Of a DNA stretch of 30,828 nucleotides, positions 1-8,205 are shown piece by piece. The translations under genes were made by a program, and so were the position numbers. The notes beneath the pieces were generated by a model. The model was not told where the DNA came from. It did no database searches and saw nothing but the letters and a program-made list of their open reading frames with translations. Source of the stretch: Lysobacter_F sp035645555 (GTDB lineage: Bacteria > Pseudomonadota > Gammaproteobacteria > Xanthomonadales > Xanthomonadaceae); contig DASQMI010000095.1 of assembly GCA_035645555.1 (NCBI GenBank), positions 1-30,828 on the forward strand, read 5' to 3'. Positions within the stretch are counted from its first letter, which is position 1. Each line of letters begins with the position of its first letter.

Positions 1-10
1 ACGTTCACGC

Positions 11-1243
11 TCAGCTGGCAGTACACGTTCCGTTGAGCCGGCGGCCGCCGGCGTACACCGCGCCGGCGAGCGACCCGCCGAGCCAGTAGCACAGCTCGGC
101 CGGATGGCGCACGCGCCACTGCACGAAGTCGGCGCGCGCACCGACGCGCAGCACGCCGCGGTCGGCGAGGCCCAGCGCGCGCGCGGCGTGCACGGTGGCA
201 CCGCGCAACGCCTCCTCCGGCGTCAGCCGGAAATGCGTGCACGCCAGCTGCATCGCCTGGCGTAGCGACAGCAGCGGCGACGTGCCGGGGTTGCAGTCGG
301 TCGCCACCGCCATCGGTACGCCGTGGGCGCGGAACGCGTCCAACGGCGGCAGCTTGGTCTCGCGCAACACGTGGAACGCGCCCGGCAGCAGCACCGCGAC
401 GGTGCCGGCCTGCGCCATCGCGCGCACGCCGGCGTCGCTGGTGTGCTCGACGTGGTCGGCCGACAGCCCGCCGAACTCGGCGACCAGCGCCGCGCCTTCC
501 AGGTTGCTGAGCTGGTCGGCGTGCAGCTTCACGGGCAGCCCGAGCGCGCGCGCGGCCTCGAACAGCCGTCGCGTCTGCACGGGCGAAAAGCCGATGCCCT
601 CGCAGAACGCGTCCACCGCGTCGACCAGGCCCTCGGCGTGCAGGCGCGGCAGCCACTCGATGGTCGCGTCGACATATGCATCGGCGCGGCCGGCGTATTC
701 CGGCGGCAGCGCGTGCGCGGCGAGGTAGGTCGTGCGCACGCCGATGCCGAGCGTCTCGCCGATCCGGCGCGCCACCCGCAGCATCCGCCGCTCGCTTTCG
801 AAATCGAGGCCGTAGCCGGACTTGATCTCCAAGGTGGTCACCCCGTCGGCCGCGAGCATCCGCGCACGCGGGAGCGACTGCGCCAGCAGCGCGTCCTCGT
901 CGGCCTCGCGCGTGGCTCGCACGGTCGACAGGATGCCGCCGCCGGCGCGGGCGATGGCCTCGTAACTCGCACCGCCCAGGCGCATCTCGAACTCGGCGGC
1001 ACGGTCGCCGCCGAACACCACGTGGGTATGGCAGTCGACCAGGCCCGGCGTCACCCAGCCGTCGGCCTCGAACACCTCGCGCGCGAGCGTGTGCGGTGCG
1101 CCGGGCAGCGCGTCGCGCGCGCCGACGAACGTCAGCACGCCGTCGCGCCAGCCGAGCGCGCCGTCGCGGATCTCGCCGTAGCCGGCGGGCGTGTCCAGCG
1201 TCGCCAGCGACGCGCCAAGCAGGAGGCCATCGAATGCGGTCAT
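11..1243 (-). CDS. hutI: Imidazolonepropionase
   Basis: Third step of histidine degradation: hydrolyses 4-imidazolone-5-propionate to N-formimidoyl-L-glutamate in the cytoplasm. The 410 aa match the usual family length. Amidohydrolase features seen are the metal-binding HTH at residues 72-74 within VTPGLVDCHTHVVFGG, the EIKSGYGL segment, the KLHADQLSN histidine loop, SADHVEHTS, and the late ATDCNPGTSP aspartate. The ATG start is 65 bases from the divergent hutF start; no strong Shine-Dalgarno is visible. Just past the stop, on the same strand, the window ends with a possible GTG (bases 8-6) that could open the next hut gene, but too little sequence remains to identify it. The assignment is firm from family motifs and the hutF neighbour. 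Confidence 0.97.
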   Translation of the reverse strand: MTAFDGLLLGASLATLDTPAGYGEIRDGALGWRDGVLTFVGARDALPGAPHTLAREVFEADGWVTPGLVDCHTHVVFGGDRAAEFEMRLGGASYEAIARAGGGILSTVRATREADEDALLAQSLPRARMLAADGVTTLEIKSGYGLDFESERRMLRVARRIGETLGIGVRTTYLAAHALPPEYAGRADAYVDATIEWLPRLHAEGLVDAVDAFCEGIGFSPVQTRRLFEAARALGLPVKLHADQLSNLEGAALVAEFGGLSADHVEHTSDAGVRAMAQAGTVAVLLPGAFHVLRETKLPPLDAFRAHGVPMAVATDCNPGTSPLLSLRQAMQLACTHFRLTPEEALRGATVHAARALGLADRGVLRVGARADFVQWRVRHPAELCYWLGGSLAGAVYAGGRRLNGTCTAS

Positions 1244-1308
1244 GGCCGGATTCTACGGCGATGCACGGCCGCTTCCCGCAATGCACGTCGGACGCGCGAC
1301 AATGGCGC
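1244..1308. promoter_or_regulatory. Divergent hutI/hutF intergenic region
   Basis: The 65 bases separate the starts of two divergent histidine-degradation genes, so they must hold both promoters unless transcription starts inside a coding region. I see no convincing -10/-35 pair and no clear HutC-type operator. The function is inferred from gene orientation only. Confidence 0.5.
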
Positions 1309-2592
1309 ATGGACTTCGACTGCCAACAGCCCCTGATCTGGACGCCGTCCGGCTGGCGCACCGCCCCGGACGGCAACGACGCGCGCTGGAGCGTGCCCGG
1401 CATCGCCAACCTGCATTCGCATGCGTTCCAGCGTGCGATGGCCGGCCTCACCGAACGTCAGACCGATCCCGCCGACAGCTTCTGGACCTGGCGCGAGACG
1501 ATGTACCGCTTCGCCGGGCGGTTCGATCCGGACACGCTGTACGCCGTGGCCGCGCAGCTGTACGCGGAGATACTGGAAGCCGGCTACACCACGGTGTGCG
1601 AGTTCCACTACCTGCACCACGACTGCGACGGCCGCCGCTACGCGGACCCCGCGGCAATGTCGCACGCGCTGATCCAGGCGGCGCGCGACACCGGCATCCG
1701 CCTGACGCTGTTGCCGGTGCTGTACATGACCGGCGGCTTCGACGGCCGCGCGCTCAACGCGCGCCAGCGCCGCTTCGGCCTGAGCGTGCACGACTACCTG
1801 CAGCTGCTCGCGCTGCTGCGTAAGGAGGAGGGGCCGCGGCTGCGCATCGGTTGCGCGCTGCACAGTCTGCGCGCGGTGCCGGCGGAATCGATGCGCACCG
1901 TGCTGGCGATGCTGCCGCGCGATTCGCGCGTCCACATCCACATCGCCGAGCAGATCGCCGAGGTCGAGGAGTGCCTGCAGTCGCGCGGGGCGCGCCCGGT
2001 CGCATGGCTGCTCGCCAACGCCGACGTCGACGAGCGCTGGACGCTGGTGCATGCCACCCATCTGAGCGACGTCGAGGTGGTCGGCATCGCCAAATCCGGC
2101 GCGACCGTCGCGCTGTGCCCGACCACCGAGGCCAACCTCGGCGACGGCCTGTTCCCGCTGCGCAGCTACCTCGACGCCGGCGGCCGCTGGGGCATCGGTT
2201 CGGACTCGCACGTCTCGGTGTCGCCGGTGGAGGAACTGCGCTGGCTCGAGTACGGCCAGCGGCTGGTCACCCGCCGCCGCAACATCGCCGTCGCGCGCGA
2301 CAGCGCGAGCGTCGGCGAGACGCTGCTGCGCGGGGTGGTCGCGAGTGCCGCGGCCTCGACCGGTTTCGCGCAGGCCGCCGGCGACCGCGTGGTGCTCGAC
2401 CGCAGCGCGCCCGCGCTGACCTGCGCCACCCAGGACGATGCGATCGACCGCTGGCTGTTCGCCGGCAACCGCCCGCTGGTGCGGGAGGTGTGGGTGGACG
2501 GCGAGCGACTGGTGGCCGACGGCCGCCACCGCGACCGCGATCGCATCGCCGCCGGTTTCGATCGCGCGATGCGCGCGCTGCTCGGCGGTTGA
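1309..2592 (+). CDS. hutF: Formimidoylglutamate deiminase
   Basis: Deaminates N-formimidoyl-L-glutamate to N-formyl-L-glutamate plus ammonia, the branch of histidine catabolism that then needs an N-formylglutamate deformylase (HutG), typical of pseudomonads and xanthomonads. The 427-aa protein is a cytoplasmic amidohydrolase. Visible motifs are GIANLHSHAFQRAMAG with H36 and H38, the HSLRAVP loop, HIHIAEQ, the LVHATHL histidine and GSDSHVSVSPVEELRW near the C-terminus. The frame is open upstream as far as about 1096, but homology begins at ATG 1309 (MDFDCQQ) and the upstream part would run into hutI. A different-frame ATG at 1302 is ignored. HutF together with HutI indicates the five-step formylglutamate route. 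Confidence 0.96.
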   Translation: MDFDCQQPLIWTPSGWRTAPDGNDARWSVPGIANLHSHAFQRAMAGLTERQTDPADSFWTWRETMYRFAGRFDPDTLYAVAAQLYAEILEAGYTTVCEFHYLHHDCDGRRYADPAAMSHALIQAARDTGIRLTLLPVLYMTGGFDGRALNARQRRFGLSVHDYLQLLALLRKEEGPRLRIGCALHSLRAVPAESMRTVLAMLPRDSRVHIHIAEQIAEVEECLQSRGARPVAWLLANADVDERWTLVHATHLSDVEVVGIAKSGATVALCPTTEANLGDGLFPLRSYLDAGGRWGIGSDSHVSVSPVEELRWLEYGQRLVTRRRNIAVARDSASVGETLLRGVVASAAASTGFAQAAGDRVVLDRSAPALTCATQDDAIDRWLFAGNRPLVREVWVDGERLVADGRHRDRDRIAAGFDRAMRALLGG

Positions 2593-2595
2593 TCG

Positions 2596-3390
2596 TTATC
2601 CGAACAGCCGGTTGAGGGTGGCGAAATCGAGCCCCGGTTGCAGCATCGGGCCGACGTCGCCGGCAAGGAACGCGCGCGCCGCGTCGAGCGCCGGGGTGTA
2701 GGCGCGATAGAACAGCCACGGACCGACGCTGATGCGGCACACCCCTGCGGCGGCGAGGTCGGCGATCGGCGCCAGGCCCGGCCGCGCCATCACGTTGATG
2801 CGCAGATCGACCGCGTCGGCGACCGCGCGTGCGTGCGCCGCATCCACCAGCCCCGGCACGAAGCCGCCGTCCGCACCGGCGTCGCGGTAGATGCGCAGCC
2901 GCGCGATCGTCTCGCGCACCGCCGCCTCGCCTTCGGCGAGACCGCGCAGGTAGACATCGGTGCGCGCGTTGACGAACAGCGGCGTGCCGCCGAGCCGTGC
3001 GCGGATCGCGCGGATTTTCGCCGCGAGCAGCGCCGGATCGCCGCCGCCGTCCTCCAGGTTGATTCCGACCGCACCGGCCACGGCCACGTCGGCCACCAGC
3101 GCGGCCACCTGCACGGGATCGTCGCCGTAGCCGTCCTCGATGTCGGCTGTCACCGGCACCTGCGTCACCCGCACGATGCCGGCCAGCGACGACAGCAGCT
3201 CCTCGCGCGGCAACGCGCCGCCGTCGGCATAGCCGCGCGACCATGCCACCGCGGCGCTGCTGGTCGCCACGGCCGGCGCGCCGGCGTCCTGCAGCAGGCG
3301 TGCGCTGGCCGCGTCCCACGCGTTGGCCAGCAACAGCGGCCGATCGGTGCGGTGCAGTTCGACGAAGCGGGCATGCAACGTGCTGGACAT
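2596..3390 (-). CDS. Isocitrate lyase/PEP mutase family protein
   Basis: A 264-aa single-domain TIM-barrel protein of the isocitrate lyase/phosphoenolpyruvate mutase superfamily. Motifs seen are NAWDAASARLL near residue 25, SSAAVAWSRGYADGG, the metal-binding VTADIEDGYG, INLEDGGGDP and FVNARTDVYLRG. The catalytic KKCGH-type loop of true isocitrate lyase or methylisocitrate lyase is not present, so this belongs to the short PEP-phosphonomutase-like group, in which substrates are mostly unassigned (oxaloacetate-type decarboxylation or C-C lyase chemistry is likely). It ends convergently 3 bases from hutF. Upstream lies REP cluster A and then ogt on the same strand, so a read-through unit is possible but interrupted by repeats. 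Confidence 0.85.
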   Translation of the reverse strand: MSSTLHARFVELHRTDRPLLLANAWDAASARLLQDAGAPAVATSSAAVAWSRGYADGGALPREELLSSLAGIVRVTQVPVTADIEDGYGDDPVQVAALVADVAVAGAVGINLEDGGGDPALLAAKIRAIRARLGGTPLFVNARTDVYLRGLAEGEAAVRETIARLRIYRDAGADGGFVPGLVDAAHARAVADAVDLRINVMARPGLAPIADLAAAGVCRISVGPWLFYRAYTPALDAARAFLAGDVGPMLQPGLDFATLNRLFG

Positions 3391-3413
3391 TGAATCTCCC
3401 TGACGTCTCGATG

Positions 3414-3550
3414 GTAGGAGCGGCTTCAGCGGCGATTGTCGGGCATCAGCTTCCGCGGCGGCCGCGGCGATGTAGGAGCGGCTTTAGCCGCGATTCTCGA
3501 CGGCACGATTCCGCGCCGGCCTGATTGTGTAGGAGCGGCTTCAGCCGCGA
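3414..3550 (+). repeat. REP-like cluster A, three direct copies
   Basis: Three same-orientation copies of a 22-base element starting GTAGGAGCGGCTT lie at 3414-3435, 3472-3493 and 3529-3550. The core GCGGC-TTTA/TTCA-GCCGC forms a 5-bp hairpin. The first copy has one stem mismatch (GCGGCGA instead of GCCGCGA). They sit between ogt and the PEP-mutase-like gene. Such elements are known as REPs mobilised in trans by RAYT transposases in Pseudomonas and xanthomonads; no RAYT gene is present here. Confidence 0.9.
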
Positions 3551-3565
3551 ATGTTGGCGACGGCC

Positions 3566-4066
3566 TCAGCCGAACAGCCCCGCCGCGCGCGGCACCGCGC
3601 CTTCCAGTTCCAGCAGGAAACGCTTCGTCGGCAACCCGCCGCCGAAGCCGGTGAGACTGCCGTCGGTGCCGACCACGCGATGACACGGCAGCACGATCGG
3701 CAGCGGATTGCGTCCGTTCGCCGCGCCGACCGCGCGCGTGGCGCTCGGCCGCCCGAGCGCGGCGGCGAGTTGCGCATAGCTCCACGTGCGGCCGTAGTCG
3801 ATCCGCGCGAGCATGTACCATACCGTGCGCTGGAACGCGGTGCCCTGCGGGGCCAGCGGCAGGTCGAACGCGCGGCGCGTGCCGGCGAAGTATTCGCCCA
3901 GCTGCGCTTCCGTCCGTGACAGCACCGGATGGTCGCCGGGCTGCCAGTCCTCGCCGCGTGGGTAGGGATGGCGCGGCGCATGGAACTCGATCAGCCGCAG
4001 GCCGTCGTCGCCAGCGGCGAGCAGCAGCGGACCCACCGGGCTTGCGATGGTGCGGAAGCGGATCAC
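3566..4066 (-). CDS. ogt: Methylated-DNA--protein-cysteine methyltransferase
   Basis: Suicide repair enzyme that transfers the methyl group from O6-methylguanine (and O4-methylthymine) to its own cysteine. The 166 aa match stand-alone Ogt. The acceptor cysteine is C128 in the LPCHRVVG signature, with the conserved NGRNPLPIVLP before it and TGFGGGLPTKRFLLELE after it; the FQRTVWYML recognition-helix region is at 79-86. The start is GTG at 4066-4064, placed by homology (MIRFRTIASPVGPLLL) and by a four-base GTGA overlap with the stop of the upstream AdaA-AlkA gene, which implies translational coupling. In E. coli this domain is the C-terminal half of Ada; here it is a separate protein cotranscribed with the Ada N-terminal half. 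Confidence 0.95.
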   Translation of the reverse strand: MIRFRTIASPVGPLLLAAGDDGLRLIEFHAPRHPYPRGEDWQPGDHPVLSRTEAQLGEYFAGTRRAFDLPLAPQGTAFQRTVWYMLARIDYGRTWSYAQLAAALGRPSATRAVGAANGRNPLPIVLPCHRVVGTDGSLTGFGGGLPTKRFLLELEGAVPRAAGLFG

Positions 4067-5565
4067 GGAGCGGCCCTCGATTTCTTCGGCGCGGCGCGCT
4101 GCGCCAACGTGTTCTCGCGCCACAGCTGGATCACCGCGTACGCGCGCCACGGCCGCCACGCCTGCGCTTCGGCTTCGGCCGTGCGCGCGGTGCCGCCGAG
4201 CGCGCGCTTCAGCACCAGGTCGTCGGCGGGAAACGCGTCCGGATGGCCGAGCGCGCGTAACGCCATGTAATGCGCCGTCCACGGGCCGATCCCGGGCAGC
4301 GCCACCCAGCGCGCGACGAAGTCCTCCAGCGTGCAGTCGACGCGGAAATCCGCCCGGCCGTCGAGCAGCGCACGCGCCACCTCGCGCACGGTCGCCGCAC
4401 GGCTGCGGGTCAGCCCGATGTCGGTCAGCTCCGCATCGACCAGCGTCTCCGGCGTGGCGAACAGATGGCTCAGGCCGGGCGCGAAGCCGGGTGGCAGCCG
4501 CGCGCCGAAGCGGTCGGCGATGCGCGTGGCGAACGTGCGCGCCGCCGCCACGCTGACCTGCTGGCCGAGAATCGCGCGCACCGCGATCTCGAAACCGTCC
4601 CAACCGCTCGGCACGCGCAGTCCCGGGCGCTTGCGCACCAGCGCGCGCAGCAGCGGATGGCCGGACAACGCGCGTCCGATCGTCTGCGGATCGGCGTCGA
4701 GATCGAACATGCGCCGCACCCGCTGCACGGTGTCGAGCAGGCGCGCCGGCGGTACGCCGTGCAGTTCCAGCTTCAGCGCCGGTTCGTCGCCCGGCCATGC
4801 GCTCACCCGCAGCCAGCCGGGCGCGTCGGCGCTGCCGATCGCGCGCACGTACGCATGTTCGGTGACGTGTTCGACGCCGGGCAGTGCGCGGCCGTGCAGG
4901 AAATCCAGCATCGCCGCGAAGTCGTACGGCGGCCGGTACCCGAGCCGCAGCGTCAGCGTGTCGCCCGTCGCGGCCGGCTCGCGCTTGCGCAGTTCGCGCG
5001 GCGCCATGCGGTACGCGGCCAGGAACGCATCGTTGAACCGGCGCACGCTGCCGAACCCGGCCGCATGCGCGACGTCGGTGATCGGCAACCCGGTTTCCGT
5101 CAGCAGCTGCTTCGCGAACAGCAGCCGGCGCGTGCCGTGCACCTGGCTCGGCGCCGCACCGATGTGCTCGACGAACAGCCGGCGCAGGTGGCGCTCGCCG
5201 ACGTTGAGCTGCTGCGCCAGCGTCGCCAGCGGCTGCTCCGCCAGCACGCCGGCATCGATCAGCGCGAGCGCGCGCGCGACCACCGCATCGCCGCGTCGCC
5301 AGCTGCCATGCTCCGGCGACAGTTCCGGACGGCAGCGCAGGCACGGGCGGAACCCGGCCGCTTCCGCCGCCGCCGCATTCGGGTAATAGACGACGTTCTC
5401 GCGTTTCGGCGACGGCGCCGGACACACCGGCCGGCAATAGATGCCGGTGCTGGTGACCGCTGTGAAGAAACGCCCGTCGAAGCGCACGTCGCGGCTTAGC
5501 CGTGCCTGTTCGCACACGCGCGGGTCGGGTAGGGCAGTGGTGTCGTCGTGCCGCACGGCATTCAT
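4063..5565 (-). CDS. AdaA-AlkA fusion: methyl-phosphotriester sensor and 3-methyladenine glycosylase
   Basis: A 500-aa fusion. Residues about 10-85 are the Ada zinc domain with C44, C48, C75 and C78; C44 (TGIYCRPVCPA) corresponds to the Ada cysteine that takes methyl groups from phosphotriesters. Residues about 90-195 are an AraC-type double helix-turn-helix (TDVAHAAGFGSVRRFNDAF). Residues about 205-490 are AlkA: N-terminal domain, then HhH-GPD with LPGIGPWTAHYMALRALG and catalytic D449 in FPADDLVLKRAL. It should both activate the adaptive response and excise 3-methylpurines. The ATG start is ahead of the zinc domain. It is first in a two-gene unit with ogt (GTGA overlap). Methylation-dependent autoactivation is inferred from the family; I see no clear Ada box in the REP-filled upstream region. 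Confidence 0.94.
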   Translation of the reverse strand: MNAVRHDDTTALPDPRVCEQARLSRDVRFDGRFFTAVTSTGIYCRPVCPAPSPKRENVVYYPNAAAAEAAGFRPCLRCRPELSPEHGSWRRGDAVVARALALIDAGVLAEQPLATLAQQLNVGERHLRRLFVEHIGAAPSQVHGTRRLLFAKQLLTETGLPITDVAHAAGFGSVRRFNDAFLAAYRMAPRELRKREPAATGDTLTLRLGYRPPYDFAAMLDFLHGRALPGVEHVTEHAYVRAIGSADAPGWLRVSAWPGDEPALKLELHGVPPARLLDTVQRVRRMFDLDADPQTIGRALSGHPLLRALVRKRPGLRVPSGWDGFEIAVRAILGQQVSVAAARTFATRIADRFGARLPPGFAPGLSHLFATPETLVDAELTDIGLTRSRAATVREVARALLDGRADFRVDCTLEDFVARWVALPGIGPWTAHYMALRALGHPDAFPADDLVLKRALGGTARTAEAEAQAWRPWRAYAVIQLWRENTLAQRAAPKKSRAAP

Positions 5566-5636
5566 GGCCGCAGGCTAGCACCGCGCGGTCGCGCGGACTG
5601 GCCGGATTCGGACATGGCTGCGCCAGCGCCCATCCG

Positions 5637-5802
5637 CAGGCGCGGCTTTGGCCGCGACAGCACGTAGAAGCGGCTTTAGCCGCGACGGGCACCCGACGAT
5701 GTAGGAGCGGCTTTAGCCGCGATGGGCACCCGATGATGTAGGAGCGGCTTTAGCCGCGATGGGCGTACCAAGGCATCAGGTCGCGGCTAAAGCCGCTCCT
5801 AC
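5637..5802. repeat. REP-like cluster B, five copies
   Basis: Copies lie at 5637-5658 (degenerate), 5664-5685 (GTAGAAG variant), 5701-5722 and 5738-5759 in direct orientation, with one inverted copy at 5781-5802. The 5701 and 5738 units are 37 bases apart and share a GATGGGC-type spacer, showing tandem amplification of a repeat plus spacer. The direct and inverted copies at 5738-5802 could form a long hairpin. The cluster lies between the start of the AdaA-AlkA gene and the stop of the pyrophosphatase-like gene, so it may separate the transcripts. The remaining bases of this 254-base gap show no gene. Confidence 0.9.
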
Positions 5803-5819
5803 AGCACCACGCTACGTCT

Positions 5820-7079
5820 TCACGGCGCCGGCGTACCGCGCGGGTCTGCCAGCGCCGCGCGCCACACCGCCAGCGAACCTTCGTTCGGCGCCGCGCGCAC
5901 GCCGGTCAATTCCGCCAGCAACGGATACACGTGCACGTTGTCCAGCGGCGGCAGCACCGCGCCGCGCCGGAACGCCGGCCCATGCGCGACGAACAGCGCG
6001 CGCATCGACGGCAGCGCGGGATCGTAACCGTGCGAGCCGCGCGTCTGGCCTTTCGGCCGTCGCGCGAGCGCCTCGCGCAGTTTTGCGTCCCAGCCCTCGT
6101 CCATCTGGCACACGATCGCCGGCACGCGCGGATGCGTGCCGTACTGCCAGCGCTTCGGCAACTCCTGCCTGCGCCAGCATTCGTAATGCGGGTGACGGCC
6201 GAGCAGTCGGCGCTCCGCCGCCGCCTCGCGGCCGGGGCGCGGGTTGAAGCCGACCGATTGGCCGTCGCTGACCGGCATCGCATCGTCGAACGACACCATG
6301 TCCTCCATCGCGATCCATTGCCCCGGCGGCACCGGCGCCATGCCGTGGTCGGACACGACCAGCAGGTTCACCCGGTCCCACTGGCCGCGCTTGCGCAGCG
6401 CCGCGATCATGCGCGCGAATGCCGCATCCAGCCGGCGCAGCATCTCGCGCGTCTGCGGCGAGTCCGGTCCGAAGTCGTGCGACACGCGGTCGAGCTCGGA
6501 CAGGTACACCGCGATCAGCGCCGGCCGCTGCGGCTCCGGCAGCGCCAGCCACTCCAGTACCTGCGCGAACCGCGCTTCGGGCGGCACCGATTCGTCGTAC
6601 GCCTCAAGATGGGTCGGCCGCTGGCCGGCCACCGGCGCGCGCGAGCCGGGCCAGGCGATCACCGCCGCGCGGCGCCCGCTGCGTTCCACGCCGACCCAGA
6701 TCGGTTCGCCGCCCCACCAGCGCGCATCGCTCACCGCCGCGTCGTCCTGCACGCGGAACGTCTGCAGCTCGGCATCCCACATCGCGTTGTGCACCACGCC
6801 GTGCCGGTCCGGCCGCATGCCGGTCACCAGCGTGTAGTGGTTCGGGAACGTGAGCGACGGGTACGACGGGTTCAGCCACTGCGCGCGCGCGCCGCTGCGC
6901 GCCAGCGCCGCGAGCGTCGGGGTCAATCCGCGGTCGAGATAGTCCGGATGGAACGCATCGAGCGAGATCAGCACGACCGGAACGCGCGATGCGGGCTCGG
7001 CGGGCGGCGCGGACGTCGCGCACGCGGCGAGTAGGCACGACAACAAGGCGGCAAGCGCCGCGGCGATCGATCTGGGCAT
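5820..7079 (-). CDS. Nucleotide pyrophosphatase/phosphodiesterase family lipoprotein
   Basis: A 419-aa exported phosphodiesterase of the alkaline phosphatase superfamily (ectonucleotide pyrophosphatase/phosphodiesterase type). A lipoprotein signal ends in LLAAC with the lipidated cysteine at C20, so it is likely membrane-anchored in the periplasm. The two-metal site is complete in the parts I can align: D41 in ISLDAF, nucleophile T77 in LTFPNHYTLVTG, D197 and H201 in SELDRVSHDFGP, D244 and H245 in VVSDHGMAP, and a final histidine in GSHGYDP. The likely substrates are nucleoside phosphodiester or pyrophosphate bonds, but NPP relatives also cleave phospholipid head groups. The frame is open upstream to about 7748, but the lipobox fixes the ATG at 7079. 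It is divergent from the next gene. Confidence 0.92.
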   Translation of the reverse strand: MPRSIAAALAALLSCLLAACATSAPPAEPASRVPVVLISLDAFHPDYLDRGLTPTLAALARSGARAQWLNPSYPSLTFPNHYTLVTGMRPDRHGVVHNAMWDAELQTFRVQDDAAVSDARWWGGEPIWVGVERSGRRAAVIAWPGSRAPVAGQRPTHLEAYDESVPPEARFAQVLEWLALPEPQRPALIAVYLSELDRVSHDFGPDSPQTREMLRRLDAAFARMIAALRKRGQWDRVNLLVVSDHGMAPVPPGQWIAMEDMVSFDDAMPVSDGQSVGFNPRPGREAAAERRLLGRHPHYECWRRQELPKRWQYGTHPRVPAIVCQMDEGWDAKLREALARRPKGQTRGSHGYDPALPSMRALFVAHGPAFRRGAVLPPLDNVHVYPLLAELTGVRAAPNEGSLAVWRAALADPRGTPAP

Positions 7080-7187
7080 GCGCGGATGATAGTCGCGCCG
7101 CAAACCCGCCCGCGACCGTGACTTCCAGCGGCTGCCGCGCGCCGTGGTGACGCCGATACTGCGGGCGTCCCCTCCGAGACCGCCGCC

Positions 7188-7742
7188 ATGCCTGCCCGCC
7201 TTGCCGCCGTCGCGCTGCTCGCCGCGTTGCCCGCGTTCGCCCAGACCCCGCCGGCCGCGCCCGCGCCGCCGGCACCGCCCGCACCCAAGCTCAGCGCCGA
7301 CGAATGCGCGGTGTGGGCGCGCGAGCTCAGCTTCGCCCGCTCGGTGGCCGAGCACGACGCTGCCGCATTTGCCGAACACCTGCATCCCGGCGCCGCGTTC
7401 GGCGTCAAGCAGCCGCAGCCGCAGCGCGGCCGCGACGCGATCACCCGCGCGTGGACGCCGCTGATCGAAGGCAAAACGATCAAGCTCGAGTGGTACCCGT
7501 CCATGGTGGTGATTGGCGGCGAGGGCGACATCGCCATGTCCACCGGTCCGGCGCTGTACGAGGACCTGCGGCAGGACGCCAACCCGCGCTTCCGACTCGG
7601 CGGTTTCCAGTCGGTATGGAAGCGGGGCGACGACGGCGTCTGGCGCGTGCTGTTCGACGACGGGATCCGCCCTCAGCCGGCCGACGAGGCCGCCGTCGCC
7701 GCGTTCCGCGCCGGCCGCAAGCTCGACTGCCCGCGCGGCTGA
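7188..7742 (+). CDS. Exported DUF4440/SnoaL-like (NTF2-fold) protein
   Basis: A 184-aa exported protein. It has a Sec signal peptide (about residues 1-18, ending LPAFAQ) followed by a Pro/Ala-rich linker to residue 33. The rest resembles an NTF2-like cone fold: a helix with DECAVWARELSFARSVAEHDAAAFAEHLHPGAAF, then GRDAITRAW, and strands with SMVVIGGEGDIAMSTGPALYEDL and FQSVWKRGDDGVWRVLFDDG. This is the pattern of DUF4440/SnoaL-like proteins, whose activities are usually unknown. The ATG start is chosen because it begins the signal peptide. It is divergent from the pyrophosphatase-like lipoprotein and 86 bases ahead of the next small exported protein. Confidence 0.8.
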   Translation: MPARLAAVALLAALPAFAQTPPAAPAPPAPPAPKLSADECAVWARELSFARSVAEHDAAAFAEHLHPGAAFGVKQPQPQRGRDAITRAWTPLIEGKTIKLEWYPSMVVIGGEGDIAMSTGPALYEDLRQDANPRFRLGGFQSVWKRGDDGVWRVLFDDGIRPQPADEAAVAAFRAGRKLDCPRG

Positions 7743-7828
7743 CGGCAAGCAGCGTTCCGCGGGCGGTCATCCCGGGCCGCCCGCGCGGGAGTAACGTGAC
7801 CCCGGTCCACCCACGCCGAGGTCTCCCC

Positions 7829-8131
7829 ATGCTTCGCCGTACTGTTTCTCTCGTGATCGCGCTCGGTCTGGCGTCGGTCGCGTTCGGCGCCGCCGCCGCG
7901 AATACCGCGCCGCAAACGCCGTCCGACGACAGTGCCGCCGCCAAGGCCGAGCCCGACAAGCACGTCGACCGCAACTGCCTGCGCTACACCGGCTCGCGCC
8001 TGGTGCACCGCGACCGCGACGGTCGCTGCGCCGCCGCTGCCGGCCGCGTCTACACCCGCGACGACATCGACAGCACCGGCGCCGTCAACATCGGCGACGC
8101 GCTGCGCCGCCTGGATCCGTCCATCCGCTAA
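7829..8131 (+). CDS. Small exported protein, unknown function
   Basis: A 100-aa protein with a signal peptide (about residues 1-24, MLRRTVSLV to AFGAAAAN), a short Asp/Lys-rich stretch, two cysteines (in RNCLRYTG and GRCAAA) and a conserved-looking end, YTRDDIDSTGAVNIGDALRRLDPSI. The end resembles the start of TonB-dependent receptor plug domains (a TG..N..DALR.L pattern), but no barrel follows. I do not recognise a function; similar short proteins probably occur across xanthomonads. The frame is open upstream to 7304, overlapping the previous gene in another phase; the ATG at 7829 is the one giving a signal peptide. A perfect terminator follows 34 bases after the stop. Confidence 0.75.
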   Translation: MLRRTVSLVIALGLASVAFGAAAANTAPQTPSDDSAAAKAEPDKHVDRNCLRYTGSRLVHRDRDGRCAAAAGRVYTRDDIDSTGAVNIGDALRRLDPSIR

Positions 8132-8165
8132 GTTTCCGCTGCAACCCCCTCCGCAGCGAACGCGA

Positions 8166-8193
8166 CGCCCGGCCCCCGCCGGGCGTTTTTTTT
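8166..8193 (+). terminator. Intrinsic terminator
   Basis: A perfect 8-bp stem, CGCCCGGC (8166-8173) and GCCGGGCG (8178-8185), with a CCCC loop, is followed by eight T residues (8186-8193). It lies 34 bases after the small exported protein gene and is the strongest intrinsic terminator in the window. It isolates hutU downstream, which must have its own promoter. Confidence 0.95.
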
Positions 8194-8205
8194 CGCCCAC
8201 GCCCT

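Noticed and set aside
1..8. GTG start of a next hut gene on the minus strand
   Set aside because: Only two to three codons are inside the window, and no ribosome binding site is visible.
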